Of a DNA stretch of 64,000 nt, positions 45,651 through 54,575 are shown one piece after another. Position numbers and translations under genes: made by a program. The notes beneath the pieces are model-generated. The model had not been told where the DNA came from. It did not search any database and saw nothing but the letters and a program-made list of their open reading frames with translations. The DNA comes from CAVXTT01 sp963764685 (GTDB lineage Bacteria > Bacteroidota > Ignavibacteria > Ignavibacteriales > Ignavibacteriaceae), in assembly GCA_963764685.1 (NCBI GenBank), contig CAVXTT010000017.1:1-64000 (forward strand), in the 5' to 3' direction. The number at the start of each line of letters is the position of its first letter. The first letter of the stretch is position 1.

Positions 45651-47498
45651 ATGAAAAAACTAATCATCCCCCTGTTTTTTATGGCCGGCTTAATTTCTTC
45701 GGCCGGAGATAACCCTATGCAGAAAAAAGAATTTGTTCCTGAATGGGCTAAGAAAGCCGTGTGGTACCAGGTCTTCCCTGAACGTTTCTTTAATGGCGAT
45801 AAATCGAATGACCCTACGCTGGAATCTATCAAAGGCTCCTGGCCTCACGATTATTCCTCCCCCTGGGAGGTGCATAGTTGGACAAGCGACTGGTATAAGC
45901 TTCAGCCGTATGAACAAAAGAACGGACAGAATATCTGGTTCAACCTGCAAAGAAGAAGATATGGAGGCGATATCCAGGGGATCATAGATAAGCTGGATTA
46001 TATTCAGGACCTTGGCATAAATGCCATTTATCTTAATCCTGTATTTGCATCCCCCTCACTGCATAAGTATGATGCGGAAACATATCATCATATAGATCCT
46101 CACTTTGGTCCTGATCCTTCAGGTGATAAAGAGATGATAAAAAAGGAAACACCTGATGATCCTTCAACCTGGGTATGGACATCGGCAGATAAGTTATTCC
46201 TGAAACTGATCGGTGAAGTCCATAAAAGAAATATGAGAATAATTATCGACGGGGTGTTTAACCATATGGGAATTAACAGCTGGCCCTTTGCTGATTTAAA
46301 AAAGAACCAGCAGAACTCAAAGTATAAGGACTGGTTTACCGTTAAATCGTGGGATGATCCTGCCAAGGGTACAACTTTCGATTATGAGGGATGGTTCGGC
46401 GTAAAAGAACTTCCTGAGCTGAGGGAAGATGAGAACGGAATAGTTAAAGGTCCGAAGGAGTATATTTTTAATATTACCAGGAGATGGATGGATCCTGATA
46501 ACGACGGCAATCCTGCCGACGGTATTGACGGCTGGCGTCTTGACGTGGCCTTCTGTGTAAAGCATCAGTTCTGGAAAGACTGGCGCGTGCAGGTTAAATC
46601 AATAAATCCTGAAGCATATATTACTGCAGAAGTAATCGATCCTCCCGATATGGTTAAACCTTATGTTGAAGGGGATGAGTTTGATGCGGCGATGAACTAT
46701 AACTTCCTTTTCACCTGCGAAGAATATTTCATCGATGAGAAGAAAGCAGTATCCACTAAAACTTTTGATTCCCTGCTGCAGCATCTGAGGGAAACATTTC
46801 CTGCTGAAGTTTCTTATGTGATGCAGAATCTTAATAACAGTCACGATACACAGCGTATGCTCTCCCATATCGTTAACAGGGATAAGTACAGGATGCGCGA
46901 CTGGGGAAAAACATTCGAGCTCTGGAAAGGCTCCAATCCAAAGTATAATACTGGAAAGCCTAAACCAGAGGATATAAGACGCGCAAAGCTGATGACAATA
47001 TTCCAGTTTACTTATCTAGGTGCTCCCTATATTTATTACGGAGAGGAAGCAGGAATGTGGGGAGCAAATGATCCCGACTGCAGAAAACCTATGGTATGGC
47101 CGGATATGGTGTATGAAGATGAAACTGTTCTGCCTGACCAGAGCTTAAAAAAAGAGGCAGAGACTGTTTCCTTTAATAAGGATTTATTTGAGCATTATAA
47201 AAAGCTTATTTCCATAAGAAATAAATATCCCGTACTTCAGACAGGCGACTTTAAGACACTCAAGACTGATAATAAAACTAAGGTGTATGCTTTTTCCCGT
47301 AACCTTGAAAAAGAGCAGATAATCGTTGCCTTAAACAACGGTAATAAGGCACAGCAGGTTGTATTACCTGTAGATCATAATGAATATTACAGGGATCTCT
47401 TAACCAACCAGATTATCCAGCCGGAGAAAGGAAAGTTAAAATTTAAGGTAGAGAAAAAATGGGGAATGATCCTTCTTAAGGATTATTACCGGAAGTAA
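45651..47498 (+). CDS. GH13 alpha-amylase-family glycoside hydrolase
   Basis: A signal peptide (MKKLIIPLFFMAGLISSAG) is followed by the neopullulanase/cyclomaltodextrinase-like segment FVPEWAKKAVWYQVFPERFF. The (beta/alpha)8 barrel shows region I DGVFNHMG, region II DGWRLDVA with nucleophile D298, region III TAEVID with acid/base E327 and region IV NNSHDTQR with D399. The C-terminal beta domain (KVYAFSRNLEKEQIIVALNN) has the usual Greek-key pattern. It hydrolyses alpha-1,4-glucans, probably maltodextrins or pullulan, in the periplasm. Followed by an S9 peptidase on the same strand. Confidence 0.93.
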   Translation: MKKLIIPLFFMAGLISSAGDNPMQKKEFVPEWAKKAVWYQVFPERFFNGDKSNDPTLESIKGSWPHDYSSPWEVHSWTSDWYKLQPYEQKNGQNIWFNLQRRRYGGDIQGIIDKLDYIQDLGINAIYLNPVFASPSLHKYDAETYHHIDPHFGPDPSGDKEMIKKETPDDPSTWVWTSADKLFLKLIGEVHKRNMRIIIDGVFNHMGINSWPFADLKKNQQNSKYKDWFTVKSWDDPAKGTTFDYEGWFGVKELPELREDENGIVKGPKEYIFNITRRWMDPDNDGNPADGIDGWRLDVAFCVKHQFWKDWRVQVKSINPEAYITAEVIDPPDMVKPYVEGDEFDAAMNYNFLFTCEEYFIDEKKAVSTKTFDSLLQHLRETFPAEVSYVMQNLNNSHDTQRMLSHIVNRDKYRMRDWGKTFELWKGSNPKYNTGKPKPEDIRRAKLMTIFQFTYLGAPYIYYGEEAGMWGANDPDCRKPMVWPDMVYEDETVLPDQSLKKEAETVSFNKDLFEHYKKLISIRNKYPVLQTGDFKTLKTDNKTKVYAFSRNLEKEQIIVALNNGNKAQQVVLPVDHNEYYRDLLTNQIIQPEKGKLKFKVEKKWGMILLKDYYRK

Positions 47499-47576
47499 AT
47501 AACATAAGGTCCGTGCCTGCGGCAGGAGCGTTCGCCGGCTTGATAGAATATTTCGACATTATTTATAGGACATATT

Positions 47577-49503
47577 ATGAAAAAAATAATTCTGTTTACT
47601 TTATTAGTAGTTATACAGCTTTCAATGTTTCCGCAGGAACAGCTGCGCAGGGAACAGGGCAACCTGGTTATTGAAAATATTCCGGAAATACCTGCATAGT
47701 GTAAGTGAGAAAATGCTGCAGTACCAGAATACAAGGGCTGCTTCACTCTCAGGCTGGCTGCATAGTGATAAAGGGATATTGATTTCCACACGCTTTGGAG
47801 AAACAGCACAGGTGCATCACGTTAAATCTCCCGGAGCCGCACGTTACCAGCTTACTTTTTTTAATGAACCGGTAAGCGGGATATCTGTATGCCCTGATAA
47901 AACAAAAAACATATTCTTTTTTACCAAAGATATTGGCGGCGGGGAGTTCTACCAGATTTACTCATTTAATATGGATAACGGCGAGATTAAAATGCTTACT
48001 GACGGTAAATCCAGGAATGGTTTAACCGGTTGGAGCAAAAAAGGTGACAAATATGCATTCACAAGTACAAAGAGAAACAATACTGATACCGATATTTATT
48101 TGGCTTCAGTAGGTAGTCCTGAAAACCCAGATCTTATAGTTGCCGAAGGGGGTTCCTGGGGCGTGTACGACTGGTCGTTTGATGATATGAAACTGATTGT
48201 CGGTAAATATATTTCCGCCAACGAATCACATCTTTATATTTATGATATTAAGTCACGAGCAATGACTGAGTTCAATCCTTCATCTGCAAAAATTGCTTAC
48301 GGGAGTGCCTTATTCAATTATGAAGGAACAGGAATTTATTATACTTCAGATGAGAATAGTGAATTCAGTACCTTAAGATATTTTGATAATGCATCCGGTA
48401 AGACTACAATTCTAACTCCCGATATAAACTGGGATGTTCAGGGAGTTACTTTATCAGATGATGGTACTAAGCTTGCATTCACAACCAACGAGGGGGGAAT
48501 TTATAAATTATACCTGATGGAAACTGAAACGAATAAATTTGAAGAAGTAAAAAATATTCCTGTCGGCCTGATAGGAGGAATCGGGTTTAACGATGAGGGT
48601 ACTAAGCTTGGTTTTACGCTCAACACTTCTGTCTCGCCAGGTGACGGTTATTCTGTTAATCTTGATGACTATTCAGTTGAAAGATGGACATACAGTGAGA
48701 TCGGCGGTCTGAACAGTGAGAATTTTATAACCCCTGAATTAATAAATTATAAAACTTTCGATGGTAAGGAAATTCCGGCTTTCTATTATAAACCCAAAGG
48801 CGAGGGTCCTTTCCCGGTGTTAATAAATATTCACGGCGGACCTGAGGGGCAGTACCTGCCTTCGTTTTCGTCCCTTATGCAGTACTTTATAAAAGAAATG
48901 GGAATTGCAGTAATAGGACCTAACGTACGCGGTTCAACCGGATACGGCAAAACCTATCTTGAAATGGATAACTGGTATAAGAGGGAGGAATCGGTACAGG
49001 ATATAGGTGCATTAATTGATTGGATAGCTTCACAGCCTGAACTGGATTCCAAAAAGATTTGTGTTTACGGCGGATCCTATGGCGGTTATATGGTACTTGC
49101 CTCAATGACAAACTATAATGATAAAATTAAGTGCGGTATCGATGTTGTTGGGATTAGTAATTTTGTAACATTTTTGGAAAACACCCAGTCTTACCGTCGT
49201 GATTTAAGAAGGGTTGAATATGGTGATGAGAGAATTCCTGAAATGAAAGAGTATCTTTTGAAAATATCCCCAACCACCAATGTAAACAAGATCAAAGCTC
49301 CGGTTTTTATAGTACAGGGGTTAAACGATCCGCGTGTACCTGTAACGGAAGCTGAGCAGATACTGGATGCTGTTAAGAAGAATGGTATTAAGGCGTGGTA
49401 CCTGATGGCAAAAGATGAGGGGCACGGTTTTCAGAAGAAGGTAAACCGGGATTATTTGAATAATGCTATTGTTATGTTTTTAGAAGAAAACCTGATGAAA
49501 TAA
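47577..49503 (+). CDS. S9-family prolyl oligopeptidase-like peptidase, one frameshift
   Basis: The start at ATG 47577 gives a signal peptide (MKKIILFTLLVVIQLSMF). The frame breaks near 47690 and continues EKMLQYQNTRAASLSGWLHS. The N-terminal TolB-like propeller has TNEGG and SDDGTKLAF repeats. The alpha/beta-hydrolase part has HGGPEGQYLP, nucleophile elbow GGSYGGYMV, GLNDPRVPV with the acid and DEGHGF with the histidine. It is a sequence-divergent paralogue of the peptidase at 20695. The family trims oligopeptides or acylaminoacyl peptides. A terminator follows 40 bases after the stop. Confidence 0.92.
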
Positions 49504-49540
49504 TTATATATCCCCTTAAAATGTCCCCTTTTTAAGTTTA

Positions 49541-49570
49541 GGGATACCAATATATCGGTATCCCTTTTTT
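49541..49570 (+). terminator. rho-independent terminator
   Basis: GGGATACC pairs with GGTATCCC around AATATATC, followed by TTTTTT. Confidence 0.85.
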
Positions 49571-49819
49571 AATAAATAACAGACTTTTATTAAAATTAAT
49601 TTTACTATTTTACTTTTACACTTCGCACGGCTCAGGTGCAAGTTCATATCCGTCTGTTATAAAGCAGACAGCATTTTTCCTTTGAAATCCAGATAAGAAG
49701 TAAACAGATACTAATCCGTATAATTTGTAGTTAAGACCATTTACACCGGATTGGCTTAGCAGTAATAAGATAAACAATACAATATCAATAATTAATAATA
49801 ATCTATACGAGGAAAATAT
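49571..49819 (+). other. intergenic, leader of the next T9SS gene
   Basis: A+T-rich, no gene seen. The ribosome site GAGGAAAA precedes the ATG at 49820. Confidence 0.35.
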
Positions 49820-51448
49820 ATGAACAAACAAATTACCAGATATCCGGTTTGGGTGCTTTTAGTTATATGTACCGGTTCATTTTTTCTTTATGCATATCAG
49901 ACAGGAATTACTGGAAGAACCCTGAAGAACGGGGAAGGATGCACCTGCCATAATCCTACTCCGTATCCTGAAGTTAGTGTTGTAATAAACGGTCCGGATA
50001 CACTTGCTCCGGGTGAGCAGGCAGTTTATACAGTTACAATTACCGGGGGAGAGCTTGTCCGCGGCGGCACTAATATCGCTGCATCAAATGGGGTACTTGC
50101 CACGGTAGACACTAGCTTAAGATTTGAAGCCGATGAACTAACACACGTCTGGCCAAAAGAACCTGCAGACAATGCCGTGACATTTCAATTCTCATATACT
50201 GCCCCTTCCGTACCCGGAACTGAAATTCTTTATGCAAACGGGAATAGTGTTAATTATAATGGTGAAAATACTGGTGATAAATGGAACTTTGCATTAAACA
50301 AAACGGTTACCATTGCATCGCCCCCGCCGGCAACTTTCCAATTAAGTGTAAACATAAATAACGGGTGGAATATGGTTTCTATTCCAGGTTATCACCCTGT
50401 AAATCAGAACGTAACAACCTGGTGGGCTGGCAAGGATCCTGCTGCAGCTGTTTTCAAATTTCAGGGTAATTATCAGACGGTAACATCGGTTGAACCTGGA
50501 AGCGGCTACTGGATGAAACATATCGGCACACAAACTTATAATACAGGCGATGAATGGCCGGCGGGTGGAATTCAGTTTGTACCCCATAATCCGATAAACG
50601 GGGCGGCGGGATGGAATCTTATCGGCATTTATGAAACCAGTGTGCAGGCTGCAAATATTACGACTACTCCGCCCGGTCTTATAACCGGATCGGTTTATAA
50701 ATACCAGGGGGGATATACGGCAGTCCCAACTCTTGATCCCGGTTATGGATATTGGGTAAAACTTTCAGCTGCAGGGCAAATAAATATTCCATCCGGTTCA
50801 GACGCTGTGGCAACCCTTAAAGCTAAAAATACTACAGAAGGAATGGGTAAAATTATAATCACAGATCATTCCGGAAAGAGTTATTCTCTTTACGCAGCCG
50901 GCAATGGAACTAATCTAAGTCAATTTGAACTTCCTCCTGTTCCTCCGCAAGGAATATTTGATGTTCGTTATGCCAGCAGCAGGTATGTTGAAAAATTAAA
51001 GAATCAAATTCAGGAAATTGATTTATCGGGAGTGCAATATCCTATAAAAATCAGGACTGAAGATGTAAGAATAATATTGTCGGATAAAGAAGGCAGGCGT
51101 GTGGCAGCGGTGAATTCTGATGAAGAGGTTACACTGAATACAGCAGCAGATAAATTGTTTATAACCGAAGATCTTTTACCGGCAGAGTATTCGCTGGGAC
51201 AGAATTATCCTAATCCATTTAATCCTTCAACGACTATAAATTTCACCATCCCCGAAGATGTACAAAACGTTAAGCTGATAATTTTTAATTCAGTAGGAGA
51301 AAAAATTGCAGAATTGCTGAATAATTCACTATCTGCCGGCAGTTATAATTATACCTGGAATGCACCAAACACAGCCAGCGGTTTGTATATCTATCAGCTT
51401 ATAACTGAAAAATTTGTCTCAACAAAAAAGATGGTTCTGCTGAAATAA
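49820..51448 (+). CDS. secreted Reeler/choice-of-anchor-type protein with T9SS sorting domain
   Basis: The N-terminus (MNKQITRYPVWVLLVICTGS) is a signal peptide. After it GRTLKNGEGCTCHNPTPYPE gives a CxCH motif, as in the choice-of-anchor V/Reeler-like domains that carry one paired Cys-His site. The following beta-sandwich (SVVINGPDTLAPGEQAVYTV) is typical of that domain. Two related repeats of the WNMVSIPG..W / GWNLIGIY type follow, and then the sorting domain NYPNPFNPSTTINFTI ... KKMVLLK. Ligand unknown. It has no frame break. Confidence 0.82.
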   Translation: MNKQITRYPVWVLLVICTGSFFLYAYQTGITGRTLKNGEGCTCHNPTPYPEVSVVINGPDTLAPGEQAVYTVTITGGELVRGGTNIAASNGVLATVDTSLRFEADELTHVWPKEPADNAVTFQFSYTAPSVPGTEILYANGNSVNYNGENTGDKWNFALNKTVTIASPPPATFQLSVNINNGWNMVSIPGYHPVNQNVTTWWAGKDPAAAVFKFQGNYQTVTSVEPGSGYWMKHIGTQTYNTGDEWPAGGIQFVPHNPINGAAGWNLIGIYETSVQAANITTTPPGLITGSVYKYQGGYTAVPTLDPGYGYWVKLSAAGQINIPSGSDAVATLKAKNTTEGMGKIIITDHSGKSYSLYAAGNGTNLSQFELPPVPPQGIFDVRYASSRYVEKLKNQIQEIDLSGVQYPIKIRTEDVRIILSDKEGRRVAAVNSDEEVTLNTAADKLFITEDLLPAEYSLGQNYPNPFNPSTTINFTIPEDVQNVKLIIFNSVGEKIAELLNNSLSAGSYNYTWNAPNTASGLYIYQLITEKFVSTKKMVLLK

Positions 51449-51518
51449 TGTGGTATGATATCACTGAAAAGTAGGTCGTTTTAGTTTATTATTATTTCAA
51501 CAAATTCAAGGAGGCTTA

Positions 51519-51809
51519 ATGTTACTTATTCGTGATGTCTTCAGAACAAAACCGGGTAAAGCGAAAGAACTTGTTAAAAAATTCAAACAGGTTATGCCGC
51601 TTATGGAAACAAAATTGAAGAATACCAGAATAATGACTGATATTGTTAGTACTTATTGGACGGTTGTAGTAGAATCTGAAGTTGAAAGTCTGGCTGACTT
51701 TGAAAAAGAAGCAAGAACCACAACAGCTCCTGATGAAGTTAAAGAAATAATGAAGGATTATATGACCCTTGTCGATGGCGGACACAGGGAAATATATATG
51801 ATTGAATAA
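51519..51809 (+). CDS. small dimeric ferredoxin-fold protein (NIPSNAP/ABM-like)
   Basis: This 96-residue protein starts MLLIRDVFRTKPGKAKELVK after AGGAGG. It has the pattern of one alpha-beta ferredoxin-like unit: RDVFRTKPGKAKELVKKF, then YWTVVVESEVESLADFEK. Such dimers occur as NIPSNAP, Dabb or antibiotic-biosynthesis-monooxygenase-like proteins. No catalytic residue is distinctive, so the substrate is unknown. It ends against a bidirectional terminator and stands alone. Confidence 0.6.
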   Translation: MLLIRDVFRTKPGKAKELVKKFKQVMPLMETKLKNTRIMTDIVSTYWTVVVESEVESLADFEKEARTTTAPDEVKEIMKDYMTLVDGGHREIYMIE

Positions 51810-51818
51810 AATTCATTT

Positions 51819-51846
51819 GCAGGACAAGTCTCAAGACTTGTCCTGC
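51819..51846. terminator. bidirectional terminator, perfect palindrome
   Basis: GCAGGACAAGTCT pairs with AGACTTGTCCTGC around CA. It separates the convergent genes ending at 51809 and 51856. Confidence 0.85.
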
Positions 51847-51855
51847 ATTTAATAT

Positions 51856-52602
51856 TTACTTTAATTTTTCACTAAGAAATTTATCTATTTCTTTCCACGC
51901 ATCAGACGACATTTCTTTACTATACCCTTCTTTGTTATTGGGATTCATAAATGCGTGTCCTACACCGGGATAAATAAATATCCGAACATCCTTCCCTTTT
52001 TCTTTAAGTGCTGATTCAAAATTTCTTACATCTGCGGGAGGGATACCTCTGTCCTGCTCTCCGAAAATCCCTAGCACCGGGGATTTAATCCTATCTAAGG
52101 ATTCCTCTTCTGTTGCGAGTCTGCCGTAGCAGACTACGCAGGAATTTAGTCCTGAAATATTCATCGCTGCTTCAAGTGAATATCCTCCTCCCATACACCA
52201 TCCAATGCTGCCGATCTTCTTTTTATTAATATTAGTGAGTGTATTAAGGTATTGATAGGCTGCTTTAAGATCTTTTAAAGCCCTGTCTTCAGGAAGTGCA
52301 CGCATTATTTCGTGAGCTTCTTCAGGCGACTTTGCCACCTGACCTCTGTAAAGATCAATCGCCAGCGCAGCGTATCCATCCTTTGCAAACTTATCGGCAT
52401 TCTGTTTTATCCAATCGCTCAACCCCCACCATTCGTGTACAATTATTAATGCTGGAAAAGGACCTTTTCCTTCAGGGATAGAAAAATATGCTTTGACAGT
52501 ATCTTTCCCGCTGGTGTATACTACTTCCTTTCCGTGAAATTGACTGCCCTGGCCATAAACGCTGATCATTAATACTATAACTAAAATAATTAATACTTTC
52601 AT
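51856..52602 (-). CDS. dienelactone hydrolase family protein, secreted
   Basis: After a signal peptide (MKVLIILVIVLMISVYG) the alpha/beta-hydrolase core shows IVHEWWGL, the nucleophile GWCMGGGYS with cysteine, GEQDRGIPPADV with the acid and PGVGHAFMNP with the histidine. The Cys-Asp-His triad identifies the dienelactone hydrolase class. Dienelactone hydrolases open lactone rings; in secreted form the substrate is not known. The length of 248 residues is normal. Confidence 0.93.
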   Translation of the reverse strand: MKVLIILVIVLMISVYGQGSQFHGKEVVYTSGKDTVKAYFSIPEGKGPFPALIIVHEWWGLSDWIKQNADKFAKDGYAALAIDLYRGQVAKSPEEAHEIMRALPEDRALKDLKAAYQYLNTLTNINKKKIGSIGWCMGGGYSLEAAMNISGLNSCVVCYGRLATEEESLDRIKSPVLGIFGEQDRGIPPADVRNFESALKEKGKDVRIFIYPGVGHAFMNPNNKEGYSKEMSSDAWKEIDKFLSEKLK

Positions 52603-52871
52603 CGTGTTTCTCTTTTATTTTCAATTAAGATAACTAAATACAATATCTTGTGTATTGTCCTGCTTAGCGCAAATAATAAATTATTGACTCTTATACAAGT
52701 TTTTATTTGATTGCTTTGTGTTATTCTCAAATAATTCATTCTTAAACCAATAATAAAATGCGTCACTAAAATTTTGACATTAGAAAACGATTTGAATATT
52801 TTAGCTCTCAGGCTAATTTAATATCAGAATTCGTATGGAATGAGGTTATATAATTAGCTTTTTGCATAAAA
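52603..52871. other. divergent intergenic region
   Basis: A+T-rich gap between the dienelactone hydrolase and the SurA-like gene; presumably promoters for both directions. No gene is seen. Confidence 0.3.
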
Positions 52872-54526
52872 TTGCCTATGATAAAAATCTTTACTGCTTT
52901 TTTTTTATTGGTTCAGGTTCAGCTTCTTGCCGGTGGTCAGGATGATCAGATCCTTGCCTCCGCAGGATCTCACCAGGTATTATTTTCTCAATTCACCGAC
53001 AGGTATACGGATTACCTTCTTGCTACCGGTCTCCGCGACAATTTAACACTCCGTCAGGCAATCCTTAATAATATGATGAATGAAATCCTGCTTCAATATT
53101 TTGATGATAACAGCAATATTGTTACTAATTCTGAATATCTGAAAGAAATCGGGTTGGAAAGAAAAACAGGTTATACTCGCTTTTCTGAAAGATCAGGAAA
53201 TACATTCGAAAATAACTGTTACCGATGAGGAATTAAGAGAAGCCTTTGTCCGGGTTAACGAAACAATTTCTGCCAGCCACCTTTACACAACTTCAGAGGA
53301 AGAAGCCAATCAGATATACGAGATGCTTAAAATTGGAGTAGAGTGGGATAACCTTGCAGCTCAGCTTTTTGCAGATTCGACATTAAGAGCTAACGGGGGA
53401 TATCTGGGTTTTTTTACCTGGGGGGATATGGATCCAGCATTTGAGGATGCAGCCTTTAAGTTAAAGCCGGGTGAATATTCAAAACCTGTAAAAACTGCTT
53501 ACGGTTACAGTATCATACGCGTTGAAGAAAGAAAACCTCATCCCTTATTAACAGAGTGGCAATACAATATTAAAAAACCTAAGCTGACCGGAATTCTGAA
53601 ACTGCGTAAGAAAAAACCGGCTGAAAGAGAGTATGTTAATAATATTTTCGAAAAGTCAGAGGTAAGGTTTAATGAGGAGGCTCTTAACGATCTGTTCAAT
53701 TATTTTAGCTTTTCCTTCGGAATGAACGAAAAACCGGAACAAATTGTTGACGGTAATGCAGTTACTTTTTATGGTAAAGAATATACGACTTCCCAGCTGA
53801 TCAAAATGATTGATGAGATCCCCGAATATCAAAAGCAGAAGATAACGGGGGCTGAATCCTTCAGGACTGTTATCTCGGGACTATTATTGCAGGATTATCT
53901 CTTGAATAAAGCTGCTGAGGCAAAATATGATACTATTGATTATGTAAAAGAAAAGATTGAAAGCAGAAAAGCTTCAGGTTTTTTTGAATTATAAACAGAG
54001 AGAAATTGTTGATGCAATTCCTGTTACCACCGATGAGATGCAGCGTTTCTACAGTGAGAACATCAGGTATTTTATCTCATCTCCCGAGTGGGATATGCAG
54101 GAAATAATTGTGAGCAGTCTTTCCCTTGCTGATAGTCTTAAGTCTTCAATTCTCCAGGGGGAAGATATGGGTAAACTTGCAAAAGAATATTCTGAGAGAA
54201 GCTGGTCGGCAGCAAACAACGGCAGCACAGGATATATTCCCGAATCCGATCTGGGAGTTCTTAAGGGAACTATTGCAAAAGCCAATATTGGAGAGTTGAT
54301 AGGACCTGTAAGGTTAGAAGATAAATTCGGTCTATTCCGTATTACCGGAAAAAAGGAGGGGGAAGCAAAACCTTTTGACCAGGTGCAGGATATTGTTATG
54401 CAGGGGGTACAATTTGAAAAAAGAGGCCGCTGCCTGGTGGATTATATTAATAAAATTCGTCAATCGGTTAATGTATACATAAATCAGGATTTGCTTACTA
54501 ATAAACAAATAGCAGGCTTGGATTAA
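52872..54526 (+). CDS. SurA-like periplasmic peptidyl-prolyl isomerase, two frameshifts
   Basis: Starts MPMIKIFTAFFLLVQVQLLA (signal peptide), with the N-terminal helical region (QAILNNMMNEILLQYFDDNS). The frame breaks near 53205 and continues TVTDEELREAFVRVNETISA. A first parvulin domain (ASHLYTTSEEEANQIYEML, DSTLRANGGYLGFFTWGDMD) follows. A second break near 53985 leads to a second parvulin-like domain (EIIVSSLSLADSLKSSILQG, YSERSWSAANNGSTGYIPES). This is the SurA layout: two rotamase domains and N-/C-terminal helices. It would chaperone outer-membrane proteins and lies directly before the TonB receptor, PorV-type and secreted genes it may serve. The gap to the next start is 49 bases. Confidence 0.85.
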
Positions 54527-54575
54527 ATGCAGGGATTTTTATGAAAAGAAATTCAGAATTACAAGGAGTAATAAT